From: Bog-159 sp035499555
Lineage (GTDB): Bacteria; Acidobacteriota; Terriglobia; Bryobacterales; Bryobacteraceae
Assembly: GCA_035499555.1 (NCBI GenBank)
Contig: DATJYO010000064.1
Span: 346,277-410,276 of the forward strand
Direction of reading: 5' to 3'
Length of the DNA: 64,000 bases
The position numbers were made by a program, and so were the translations under genes. Below are positions 41,186-49,380 of this stretch, one piece after another (position 1 is the first letter of the stretch; every line of letters starts with the position of its first letter). Below the pieces are notes generated by a model. It ran no database searches. It was not told where the DNA came from and worked only from the letters and a program-made list of their open reading frames with translations.

Positions 41186-43048
41186 TTACTTGACGGTCAG
41201 CTTCAGCGTGTAACTGCCTGTGATGACATAGTCGAAGGGCAGCGACATCTGTTCGGAGGCGCTCTCCGGCGTGGTGATGACGGAGTGGTTGGGAGCGCGT
41301 CCCGCCTCCATCACGTTCAGCACCGAGGCGGGCACGCTGGGCAGCGTCTTGTCTTCATAATACGCGGTGGGGCTGGATTCGAGCAGTGACACGTACAATC
41401 GATTGTTACTGCGCTCCTGGTTGATGAGCGACACTGTCTGCGATACATCCATGTAATGGCTCGCCAGACCTGCCACCGTCTGCATGCGGTTAATGGTATC
41501 CGCGTCGCTCAGAACGATCTTATGGTCGCCCTTGGCCAATCCTTCGGGAATCTTCAGAGTGAAGTTACGCGCGATCTCTTCGCCGCGGTAGGGACGCAGA
41601 AAAACCTTGACCGCCACCTCGCCGCCGGGCCGCGCTTCGGAAGTAGCCAGCCAGGCATTTTCGATGCTGGCGATGCGCCGTTCCGGCAACAGGTCCACAT
41701 TTACGGTGACCCGCTTGATGTTCGGCGGATTGACGGCGTTCAGATAAAGGCGGTTGAACTTATCGCCCCACCACCCGGCCAGCACCATGGGCGCGGGCAT
41801 GGGCATCTCGCCCGACGCCTGCATGGTGGAAAGCGAGAGAGGGGGCCCGCTCCGCATTTCGACGTTGCCGGTGAGCCTGTAAGTGGCTTCGTCTTTCGAT
41901 TCATTCAGCTCTGACAGTGAATTGAAGAGCGTGACCATCATCAGGTAAGGCGTCCACTTCTGCTGTTCGAAGACGTTGAAGCGGAAGTCTCTCCGGCTGT
42001 ATACCGTGTTACTCTCCGTGAACGAGCGGACGTTGACCGTCACCGGAATCATGGCGGCCTCCTGCCCCAGCACGCCCATGATGCCGCTGTGCCGGTCCTG
42101 GTGGATGGCGCCCACGATATCCGTGGCGTTGGCGAACTTATTCGGTTGGAATGCGGAAGCCAAAGTCATCAGCACCTCGCCCTTGCTCATGGGCATGTCC
42201 ACCGGGCCGAGGTCGAAGAAGGGATGGCCGAACGCCAGCACGTGTTTGCCATCGTTATAAGTGACCGTACCGAGTCCGGTAATGCTCATATCGCCGGAGA
42301 CCAGCACACCCGCAACCGGATCGCCGGGGCGCAGGGAATTCTGCCAGCCATCCACCGGCCTGGCGGTGTAGGTGGTGCTGGAGGCGCCGCCGCGCACGGC
42401 GGCGATGCCCAATTGGTCGAAAAGCGGACCAAAATCGCGGAGGACATCGTCATGGAAGCCCGCAAAGACCAGCGGTGTCTCGATGGGAACCATCAGGGGC
42501 GCGCGTCGCGGCAGGTCGGGCGAAGCGCCGGCGGCCACCGCCTGCGCCAGCAGGTCGCCGGGGACGGCCACTTCGCGGCGCAGCGCGACTTTATCGGGCG
42601 TACGCGCTCCGGACGGCCGCGATTGGTCGAAGTCTTTGATCTCCATCATCAGTTCGGCGGGGGTAATCCCGCAGATCGCATCCGGCGAAAAGACGCTGAT
42701 GCGCAGCGCGACCGCGCCCAGCAGTTTGCCGTTGATGTAGACCGGGCTGCCGCTCATGCCACCAGCCACGTTAGTGCGGACGGCTTTGCCACCCATCTTG
42801 GCCAGAATGACGTCCTGCCGCGGTCCCCACGCGTTCTTCCACAGGCCGATGATTTCGACCGGGACGGGTTCGGGGGTGGTCCCCGAAAAGACAGTCCACG
42901 CCGTAGCTTGCATGCCGGGACGCAGATCCGCGGTTTTGAAGATTTCGACCTTGCCGATTGGCGGGGGTGCGGGCGCGGGATCTCCAGCGAACAGGGGTAG
43001 TGCAAGCGCCGCAATCAACGGTACGACTGCGGTGATCCGATTGTTCAT
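41186..43048 (-). CDS. Secreted SpoIVB-type (S55) serine peptidase-like protein
   Basis: The protein has 620 residues, with the start fixed at MNNRITAVVPLIAALALPLFAG, a Sec signal. The S55 catalytic block is visible: TNVAGGMSGSPVYINGKLLGAV near 92-112 gives the nucleophile Ser in GMSGSP, and HVLAFGHPFFDLGPVDMPM near 275-295 is also characteristic. In Bacillus this family cleaves SpoIVFA during sporulation; here no sporulation genes are present. The large C-terminal beta-rich part is not in SpoIVB. It is probably co-transcribed with the following propeller gene. Confidence 0.82.
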   Translation of the reverse strand: MNNRITAVVPLIAALALPLFAGDPAPAPPPIGKVEIFKTADLRPGMQATAWTVFSGTTPEPVPVEIIGLWKNAWGPRQDVILAKMGGKAVRTNVAGGMSGSPVYINGKLLGAVALRISVFSPDAICGITPAELMMEIKDFDQSRPSGARTPDKVALRREVAVPGDLLAQAVAAGASPDLPRRAPLMVPIETPLVFAGFHDDVLRDFGPLFDQLGIAAVRGGASSTTYTARPVDGWQNSLRPGDPVAGVLVSGDMSITGLGTVTYNDGKHVLAFGHPFFDLGPVDMPMSKGEVLMTLASAFQPNKFANATDIVGAIHQDRHSGIMGVLGQEAAMIPVTVNVRSFTESNTVYSRRDFRFNVFEQQKWTPYLMMVTLFNSLSELNESKDEATYRLTGNVEMRSGPPLSLSTMQASGEMPMPAPMVLAGWWGDKFNRLYLNAVNPPNIKRVTVNVDLLPERRIASIENAWLATSEARPGGEVAVKVFLRPYRGEEIARNFTLKIPEGLAKGDHKIVLSDADTINRMQTVAGLASHYMDVSQTVSLINQERSNNRLYVSLLESSPTAYYEDKTLPSVPASVLNVMEAGRAPNHSVITTPESASEQMSLPFDYVITGSYTLKLTVK

Positions 43049-43124
43049 GGGGGTGTGGTGTTCCTTGTCACCTATTGTACTATGCGCGGGCGTGCAGGTC
43101 GCCTGAACGCGGCCCGGAACTGCC

Positions 43125-44156
43125 TCACCTGCGCGGCATGTTATAGCTGAATACCAGCTTGAGAATGACCCGGTCGCCGGTGAACTGGGTGGGAAACGGC
43201 GGAAACGGATGCGAGGCATCGATGCCCGCCACCGCCGCCCGATCCAAGGCCGGGGCGGAATGCGCCACGATCACCAGCTTGGGCACGCTGCCGTCCCGGG
43301 CGATCACGAATTGCGTTTCCACCCGGCCGCGCAGGCCCATACGAGCGCTCTCCGGATAGACCGCGAACCAGTTCCGGCGCACGGCCGTCAGCACCTGGAT
43401 CAGATAAGGCCGAAAGTCCACACCCTTGGGATCGCTCAGCAGCTCCAGCGAACTGGCGGAGCGTCCCGGCGAGGGCGGCTGGTTCATCAGGCTGCCGATC
43501 CCGCCGACGCCGGCGTCGTTGGTGTCGTCCCCAACAGTCAGCCCGCCTTGCGACCCCGCGCGAGTCAGTTCCCGTATCGCCCCCGCCACCGACGTGTCCG
43601 GCCGCTCCAGGTGTCCCACGCCGCCGGAAGGAGGCGGGGCCGTGGGATTCTCAAATGCCAGCTTGGGCTTTTCCTGCTCCTGGATCTGGGGCGCCACCGG
43701 AACCGTGGGAGGCCCTACCGGCAGCCCTTTGGGCGACTGCACGTCGCGATTCGTGGCGTCGATCTTGGGAGGCTCCGGCAAGGGGGCGGCCGGCGGCTGC
43801 GGCGGCGCATCCATCTTCGCCGCGGGTCGGGTAAACGATGGCGGCGATTGCGGTACCTGTATGCGCGGACGCGGCTGCAAAGCCTCGGCCGTCACTTCCT
43901 TGGCGATCGGGCCTTTGGTGGGAGCCTTCTGAGTCAATTCCGTGGGCGGCTCGATCAGCGGCGTGATCTGCGCTTCCGCGCGCCGCGGCGGCGAAAGGAA
44001 ACTGCGCGGCACCAACAGCAGCGCGGTGATGGCGGCCACGTGCGCGAGCACCGACAGCATGCCCGCCTCCCGGACGCGGCCGCGATCCTGTTCCCAGGAG
44101 GTCAGCAGATTCAATTCCGCCGTATTCTCCGCCGAGGAACCGACTACTGTTTCCAT
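43125..44156 (-). CDS. TonB-like energy transducer protein
   Basis: The protein has 343 residues: a cytoplasmic lead, a single membrane segment (about 33-52), a long Pro-rich periplasmic linker (for example PQPPAAPLPEPPKIDA), and a C-terminal TonB domain from about 250 (LTAVRRNWFAVYPESARMGLRGRVETQFVIARDGS). TonB proteins pass energy from ExbB/ExbD to outer membrane receptors; neither partner is in the window. Its start overlaps the Gfo/Idh gene by 13 bases, making it the last gene of the fabZ-lpxA-lpxI operon. Confidence 0.88.
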   Translation of the reverse strand: METVVGSSAENTAELNLLTSWEQDRGRVREAGMLSVLAHVAAITALLLVPRSFLSPPRRAEAQITPLIEPPTELTQKAPTKGPIAKEVTAEALQPRPRIQVPQSPPSFTRPAAKMDAPPQPPAAPLPEPPKIDATNRDVQSPKGLPVGPPTVPVAPQIQEQEKPKLAFENPTAPPPSGGVGHLERPDTSVAGAIRELTRAGSQGGLTVGDDTNDAGVGGIGSLMNQPPSPGRSASSLELLSDPKGVDFRPYLIQVLTAVRRNWFAVYPESARMGLRGRVETQFVIARDGSVPKLVIVAHSAPALDRAAVAGIDASHPFPPFPTQFTGDRVILKLVFSYNMPRR

Positions 44157-45067
44157 CCACTTGCCAAGGTCTGCGAGACTATCTCGGAGTGCTCTCTAAT
44201 CTTATCAAGAATAGACAGAGCTACCCGCAATGTTTGACGCGCGGCGCGGCCCGAAGTATTCGGCGATTTTCTGGTTTCCAGGCTGTCTAAGAAAGCGTCG
44301 AATTGTAATCCCAAGGGCTCGCCTTTGGCCACTGCCAGGGCTTCGAAGGAAACCTTTCCATCGCATACCGAATAGATTACGGCGTCCTGCCGGGCGTAAT
44401 CCAAGGATATGTATTGCCGGGGCTGAAACAGGCGCAATTTACGGACCCGTTCGGTCGAAACCCGGCTGGCCGTAAGATTCGCCACACACCCGTTGGGGAA
44501 TTGCAGGCGGGCGTTGGCGATGTCTACTTTAGGGGACAGGATAGAAACTCCCGCTGCCCGGATTTCGGCCGGCTCAGCCCGGGTCAGGCTGAGGACGACA
44601 TCGATATCGTGGATCATCAGGTCCAGAATCACGTCGACATCCAGGCTGCGCGGGCTGAATACGCTCAGCCGGTGGATCTCGAAGAACAACGGCAAGGCGA
44701 TCCGTCCTTCGAGCGCCGTGACCGCCGGATTGAACCTCTCCAGATGGCCGACCTGCAGGACGCGGCCGTACCGTTCGGCGGCGGCGATGAGCCGGTCGGC
44801 CGATTCCAGGTCCGGCGCCATGGGCTTCTCCACCAGTACGTCGATGCCGTGCTCCAGCAGCCAGCCGCCGATTTCGGCGTGCGACGAGGTGGGTGTGGCC
44901 ACGATAGCCGCATCCACCTTGCCTTCCAACTCGCGGTAATTGGCGAGCGGCGCGCGGGCCGGATCTACGTCCACTACGGCGGTCAACTCCGCCCGCGCCG
45001 ACTGTTTTACGATCCGGCAGTGGTTTTGCCCAAACTGTCCCGCTCCTACGACAGCAATTCTAACCAT
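44144..45067 (-). CDS. Gfo/Idh/MocA-family oxidoreductase
   Basis: The protein has 307 residues. An N-terminal NAD(P)-binding Rossmann domain (VRIAVVGAGQFGQNHCRI) is followed by the family's EKPM loop (VLVEKPMAPDLE) and a dehydrogenase domain with DLMIHDIDVVLSL. Members oxidise or reduce sugar nucleotides and related polyols. In the lipid A operon it may act on a UDP-sugar intermediate such as a 3-keto or 3-amino precursor, but that is inference from position only. It lies 6 bases after lpxI. Confidence 0.88.
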   Translation of the reverse strand: MVRIAVVGAGQFGQNHCRIVKQSARAELTAVVDVDPARAPLANYRELEGKVDAAIVATPTSSHAEIGGWLLEHGIDVLVEKPMAPDLESADRLIAAAERYGRVLQVGHLERFNPAVTALEGRIALPLFFEIHRLSVFSPRSLDVDVILDLMIHDIDVVLSLTRAEPAEIRAAGVSILSPKVDIANARLQFPNGCVANLTASRVSTERVRKLRLFQPRQYISLDYARQDAVIYSVCDGKVSFEALAVAKGEPLGLQFDAFLDSLETRKSPNTSGRAARQTLRVALSILDKIREHSEIVSQTLASGWKQ

Positions 45068-45073
45068 TCACTC

Positions 45074-45895
45074 TCACAAAGCGCCGCCCTCGGGCTCTTG
45101 TCCGACGACGGCGATGTTCATCTCGTTCGCCCGTGCGATCATCTCCTCCCGGTCCAACAACAGCGTCCGGCCGGCATCCACCGCCGCCACGGTAGTACCG
45201 GTCTGGCGCATCACTTCGATGGTCTCCAGTCCGGCTACGGGCACGTCAAAGAGCAAATGCCGCCGCCGGTTGGAAACTTTCACCAGCGTCAGCGGACGTC
45301 CGTTTACCAGGCCGGCCGCGCGCCGCAGCATGGCGTCGGTGCCTTCCATGGCTTCGAGCGCCACGCAGGCGCGCTCGCAGACAGCGACGCTCTGCCCTAC
45401 GTCGAAGCCGGCCAGCGCAGCGGCCACCCTCCGGCCGTAGGCGATATCCGCCTCCTCTCGCGTGTCCGGCTTGCGCCGGGTCATGGCGCCGCGGCCGGCC
45501 AGCAGTGGCTTCAGCAGGGCGGTCGAATCGCGAAGCTGGATCCCTTCGTCCGCCAGCACCTGCGCCACGCCGCCGATCAGCCCATCGGTATTTTTCGCCG
45601 GAAGCGAAGCCAGCAGTTTCACCAGGCGCCAGTCCGGGCGGATCGACGAGAAGATCTTCGTATGCTTCACCTGTCCCGCCATCACCACTTCGCGCACGCC
45701 CTCGGCTTTCAGCAGTTCGATCAGGCGGCTCAGTTGGCCGAGCGACAGCCAGTAGCATCTGGCGGCCCGCGAAGCGACTTCCGGCGAGGCTTCTTCTTCG
45801 ATGGCAAACACCACCACTTCGTGGCCCAGCCGCGCTGCGTTCTCCAGGGCCAGAAGCGGAAACCGGCCGTTGCCGGCGATCAATCCGTATTTCAT
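45074..45895 (-). CDS. lpxI: UDP-2,3-diacylglucosamine diphosphatase LpxI
   Basis: The protein has 273 residues, starting at MKYGLIAGNGRFPLLALE, which matches the LpxI (former DUF1009) N-terminus. Further family features are MAGQVKHTKIF, NTDGLIGGVA and the C-terminal ETIEVMRQTGTTVAAVDAGRTLLLDRE, with the conserved Asp. LpxI hydrolyses UDP-2,3-diacylglucosamine to lipid X, replacing the unrelated LpxH of enterobacteria. Its ATG overlaps the lpxA stop by 4 bases. The LpxH alternative is excluded by sequence. Confidence 0.93.
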   Translation of the reverse strand: MKYGLIAGNGRFPLLALENAARLGHEVVVFAIEEEASPEVASRAARCYWLSLGQLSRLIELLKAEGVREVVMAGQVKHTKIFSSIRPDWRLVKLLASLPAKNTDGLIGGVAQVLADEGIQLRDSTALLKPLLAGRGAMTRRKPDTREEADIAYGRRVAAALAGFDVGQSVAVCERACVALEAMEGTDAMLRRAAGLVNGRPLTLVKVSNRRRHLLFDVPVAGLETIEVMRQTGTTVAAVDAGRTLLLDREEMIARANEMNIAVVGQEPEGGAL

Positions 45896-46668
45896 TTGAC
45901 GACGCCGCGCGCCGAATCGGCGATGAACTGCAGCAACTCTTCGACCTCGGGGCAGTCCGGGAGCTCGCCGCGGATCCGCTCCACCGCCTGCGAGGTGTTC
46001 AGCCCGGCGCGGGTCAGCAGCCGCATGGCGGTCTGTAGCTTCTCGATGGTGGCGCCTGCGAATCCGCGGCGTTCCAATCCGACGTGGTTGGCCCCGTAGA
46101 CCCTGATGCCGCGCTCGCTGACGGTGTTGGAGAACGGCAGCACGTCCTGGGTCACCACGCTGTAACCGCCGATGATCGCATGCCGGCCCACGCGGCAGAA
46201 CTGGTGCACGCCGGTGGCAGCCCCGATCACCACCCAATCGCCGACCGTCACATGCCCGCCCAGCGTTACGGCGTTGGCCAGCACGGTGTGGTTACCCACG
46301 TGAGCATCGTGCGCCACGTGAACGTAAGCCATCAGCAGATTGTCGTCTCCAATGCTGGTGAGCGCCCCGCCGCCTTCGGTGCCGCGATGTATGGTGACAA
46401 ACTCGCGGATCTTGTTCCGGTTTCCGATGCGGGTGACGGCGTGCTCGCCGTGAAACTTCAAGTCCTGCGAGACTACCCCGACCGTGCTGTAAGGAAAGAA
46501 GAGGTTGTCCGCGCCGATTTGGAGCGGCCCTTCCATGTAGACATGCGCCATCAGACGCGTGCCGGCGCCGATCGAGACTTCCGCGCCGACGATCGAATAC
46601 GGGCCGATCTCGGCGGTCCCGGCGATGTTCGCCGCGGGATCGACAATCGCGGTGGGATGGACCGGCAT
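45892..46668 (-). CDS. lpxA: UDP-N-acetylglucosamine acyltransferase LpxA
   Basis: The protein has 258 residues, the usual LpxA length. Left-handed beta-helix hexapeptide repeats run from 5 to 190 (HPTAIVDPAANIAGTAEIGP). The active-site region AYVHVAHDAHVGNH carries the catalytic His, and GVHQFCRVGRHAIIGG is diagnostic. The enzyme starts lipid A synthesis by 3-O-acylation of UDP-GlcNAc in the cytosol. It lies 3 bases after fabZ and overlaps lpxI. No lpxD or lpxB appears in the window. Confidence 0.95.
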   Translation of the reverse strand: MPVHPTAIVDPAANIAGTAEIGPYSIVGAEVSIGAGTRLMAHVYMEGPLQIGADNLFFPYSTVGVVSQDLKFHGEHAVTRIGNRNKIREFVTIHRGTEGGGALTSIGDDNLLMAYVHVAHDAHVGNHTVLANAVTLGGHVTVGDWVVIGAATGVHQFCRVGRHAIIGGYSVVTQDVLPFSNTVSERGIRVYGANHVGLERRGFAGATIEKLQTAMRLLTRAGLNTSQAVERIRGELPDCPEVEELLQFIADSARGVVK

Positions 46669-46671
46669 CGA

Positions 46672-47127
46672 TCAGGGAAGCGCTTCCGCTTCTTCCTTGT
46701 CGGCCAGCTTGCACATCATCTCGGCCTCGGCCACCACCTGCCCGTCGACCAGCGCGCGGCCGGTCATCACCGCGACGCTGGCCTTGCGCTTGAGCACCGC
46801 CATCTCCAGGCGCAGAGTGTCGCCCGGCACCACCGGCCGCCGGAATTTCGCGCTGGTAATCGAAGCCAGCAGCACCAGCTTGCGATGCCGGTCGGGCACG
46901 TGGCTCAGCACCAGTACGCCGGCCGTCTGCGCCAGCGCTTCCACGATGAGCACGCCCGGCATCACCGGGAAGTCGGGAAAGTGACCCTGAAAGAAGGGCT
47001 CGTTTTGCGTGACGCTCTTGATACCCACGATGCTCTCGGCTTCTAACTCGATGATGCGGTCCACCAGCAGCATGGGATAGCGGTGCGGGAGTATGTCGCG
47101 GATCTGGTTGATATCCAAAACGGGCAT
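46672..47127 (-). CDS. fabZ: 3-hydroxyacyl-ACP dehydratase FabZ
   Basis: The protein has 151 residues, with its start set at MPVLDINQIRDILPHRYPML. The hot-dog fold active site GHFPDFPVMPG gives catalytic H49, and E63 in VEALAQ completes the pair. It dehydrates 3-hydroxyacyl-ACP in fatty acid synthesis and competes with LpxA for the same substrate, which explains the shared operon. It is the first gene of the lipid A set. The divergent M20 peptidase gene begins within about 25 bases, so the two promoters must overlap. Confidence 0.95.
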   Translation of the reverse strand: MPVLDINQIRDILPHRYPMLLVDRIIELEAESIVGIKSVTQNEPFFQGHFPDFPVMPGVLIVEALAQTAGVLVLSHVPDRHRKLVLLASITSAKFRRPVVPGDTLRLEMAVLKRKASVAVMTGRALVDGQVVAEAEMMCKLADKEEAEALP

Positions 47128-47136
47128 GGAAGTCGC

Positions 47137-47144
47137 TATTATAA
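47137..47144. promoter_or_regulatory. AT-rich shared -10 element between fabZ and M20 peptidase
   Basis: The gap between the two divergent starts is only 22 bases and contains TATTATAA. It reads TATTAT on the plus strand, about 8 bases before the GTG at 47150, and TATAAT on the minus strand, about 11 bases before the fabZ ATG. Both transcripts might therefore be almost leaderless. No clear -35 boxes were seen. Confidence 0.35.
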
Positions 47145-47149
47145 CAGCC

Positions 47150-48289
47150 GTGGATTCTTTACTCCGTGAAGCTCGCGTCCGGCAGAAACAGATCGTGGCG
47201 CTGACCCGGGAACTGGTCGAATGCGAGTCGCCCAGTGACGATCCGGCGGCTGTCAACCGCTTCGTGGACCTGGTCGGGGATGTCGCACCCTCTTTCGCCC
47301 GCGTCAAAACGATACCCGGCGGCCGCTTTGGCCGTCACGTGGTGTGCGAGTTCGATCTGTTCGGCAAGAAGCCAAAGGGTCAGATTATGGCTCTCGGCCA
47401 CTCCGATACCGTGTGGCCGCTCGGCACACTCGCGTCCATGCCGTTCCGGCAGAAGGACGGGAGGCTCTGGGGACCGGGGGTGCTGGATATGAAATCCGGC
47501 ATCGCTCTTTTCATATACGCCATGCGGATTCTGCGCGACCTGGAGATACCCGTGGCGCGCAAGGTGATCCTGCAGATCAACTCCGATGAGGAGGTCGGCA
47601 GCGAATCGTCGCGGGCGCTGACCGAAAAGAACGCCCGGCGCAGCGCCGCCGTGCTGGTGCTGGAGCCGGCCACCGGGTTGGAAGGCAAGCTGAAAACCGC
47701 GCGCAAAGGCATCGGCGATTACCTGGTGACCGTGCGCGGCAAGGCGGCTCACTCCGGCCTGGACTTCACCGGTGGAGCCAGCGCCGTTTTGGAGCTCGCC
47801 CGCCAGATCGAGCGCATCGCCGGATTCACCGATCTTGCGCGCGGCATCACCGTGAACCCGGGGGTCATCTCCGGCGGCACGCGCGTCAACGTAGTGGCCG
47901 CCGAGGCGCGCGCGGAGGTGGATATGCGCGTACTCCGGTTGAAGGATGCGGCGGCGGTGGACCGCAAGTTCCGCGCTCTGCGGCCGGTCGATAAACGCTG
48001 CACCATCGAGGTCACCGGCGGATTGAATCGTCCGCCCATGGAGCGCACGGCGGCGACCGTGCAACTGCTGCACAAGGCGCAGAGGCTCGCGCGCGAGTTG
48101 GGCGTCGAGTTGGACGAGTCCACGGTCGGCGGCGGTTCCGACGGCAACTTCACCGCCGCCCTGGGCGTGCCGACGCTGGACGGCCTGGGAGCCGTGGGCG
48201 AGGGCGCCCATGCGCTGAATGAAAGTATCCTGGTCGATCGCATCGCGGACCGGACGGCTCTGTTGGCCAAACTCGTGGCGGCGCTGTGA
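47150..48289 (+). CDS. M20-family metallopeptidase (glutamate carboxypeptidase-like)
   Basis: The protein has about 379 residues from GTG 47150; an ATG at 47126 would add 8 residues and overlap the fabZ start codon. Zinc-site motifs are MALGHSDTVWP (His and Asp), GPGVLDMKSG (bridging Asp), NSDEEVGS (catalytic Glu pair) and VGGGSDGNF near the C-terminus. The dimerisation domain lies at about 185-295. It resembles carboxypeptidase G2-like enzymes that cleave C-terminal glutamate from folates or peptides. There is no signal peptide. The next gene starts within its stop codon (GTGA). Confidence 0.88.
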   Translation: MDSLLREARVRQKQIVALTRELVECESPSDDPAAVNRFVDLVGDVAPSFARVKTIPGGRFGRHVVCEFDLFGKKPKGQIMALGHSDTVWPLGTLASMPFRQKDGRLWGPGVLDMKSGIALFIYAMRILRDLEIPVARKVILQINSDEEVGSESSRALTEKNARRSAAVLVLEPATGLEGKLKTARKGIGDYLVTVRGKAAHSGLDFTGGASAVLELARQIERIAGFTDLARGITVNPGVISGGTRVNVVAAEARAEVDMRVLRLKDAAAVDRKFRALRPVDKRCTIEVTGGLNRPPMERTAATVQLLHKAQRLARELGVELDESTVGGGSDGNFTAALGVPTLDGLGAVGEGAHALNESILVDRIADRTALLAKLVAAL

Positions 48290-49380
48290 AGTGTTGTGCG
48301 CTTCTCCTGTTGACGATCGGGATGGTCTCTGCGGCCGACCTGAACGCTATCTTTGCCCCGCTCGTGGATACCCGGTCGCCGGGCCTGGCGGTGCTGGTTC
48401 GCCAGAAAGGCCGAACAATATTCGAGCGCGGCTACGGCGTGCGCGATCTGCGCTCGCTGGCCAGGATCGACGCGAAGACCGGCTTCCGCCTGGCATCCTT
48501 TACCAAGCAGTTTACGGCCATGTCCATAATGCTGCTGGTGCACGACGGCAAGCTGCGCTACGGCGACCGCCTGACGGATATCTTTCCGGAATTTCCGGCG
48601 TACGGGCGCGCAGTCACGGTCCGCCATCTGCTGACCCACACCTCGGGTCTGCGGGACTACGAAGAACTGATGGACGGCGGCCCCTGGACCGCGGAGCGCC
48701 AGATTCAAGACGCCGAAGTGTTACATCTGCTGGAACACCAGGACGCCGGAAAGTTCCGGTCGGGTTCCAGTTGGTTTTACAGTAACTCTGGATATGTACT
48801 GCTTGGGATGATTGTGGCGCGCCGGTCCGGAGAGACCTTCCCGCAATTTCTGCAGGAACGCATCTTCGTCCCCCTGCATATGCGTGACACACTGGCCTAC
48901 GTCAAGGGCGTCAACACGGTTCGGAATCGGGCCTATGGACATACCCGGGCGGGCGACAGGTTCGTCGAAACGGACCAAAGCCCGACTTCCGCCACGCTTG
49001 GGGACGGCGGCGTATACTCCAATCTCGGCGATCTCGCCAAATGGGACGCAGCGCTCGCCAGTCATGCATTGCTGCCCGAGTCCGACATGCGGGCCGCCTT
49101 GACGTCCGTGACGCTTAACGACGGGGCAGAGCCGCATTGGCCGGTGCAGCCGAATGACGACAATCTCCATCCAGGTAAGCCGGTGGCGTACGGCTTCGGC
49201 TGGTTTTTGGACCCCTATCGGGGCCATCCGCGGATGTGGCACACCGGCTCCACCATCGGGTTTCGCACGGTCATCGAACGATTCACGCGGGAAGATCTGA
49301 CCGTAGTGATCCTCTGCAACCGCACAGACCTGGAGCCCGACAACCTGGCCTTGAAGGTCTACGACGCGCTCAATCCGTAA
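48286..49380 (+). CDS. Secreted beta-lactamase-family serine hydrolase
   Basis: The protein has 364 residues with a short Sec signal (CALLLLTIGMVSAA) and a GTG start overlapping the preceding stop. Class C-type motifs are the SxxK pair S71 and K74 (LASFTKQF), the Tyr-x-Asn box in FYSNSGYVLLG, and a WHTGSTIGF box near 315. HLLTHTSGLRDYEE is typical of the family. Substrates range from D-Ala peptides to esters. Coupling to the M20 peptidase suggests peptide or peptidoglycan turnover (inference). Its 3' end overlaps the convergent GH127 gene by 11 bases. Confidence 0.88.
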   Translation: MKCCALLLLTIGMVSAADLNAIFAPLVDTRSPGLAVLVRQKGRTIFERGYGVRDLRSLARIDAKTGFRLASFTKQFTAMSIMLLVHDGKLRYGDRLTDIFPEFPAYGRAVTVRHLLTHTSGLRDYEELMDGGPWTAERQIQDAEVLHLLEHQDAGKFRSGSSWFYSNSGYVLLGMIVARRSGETFPQFLQERIFVPLHMRDTLAYVKGVNTVRNRAYGHTRAGDRFVETDQSPTSATLGDGGVYSNLGDLAKWDAALASHALLPESDMRAALTSVTLNDGAEPHWPVQPNDDNLHPGKPVAYGFGWFLDPYRGHPRMWHTGSTIGFRTVIERFTREDLTVVILCNRTDLEPDNLALKVYDALNP

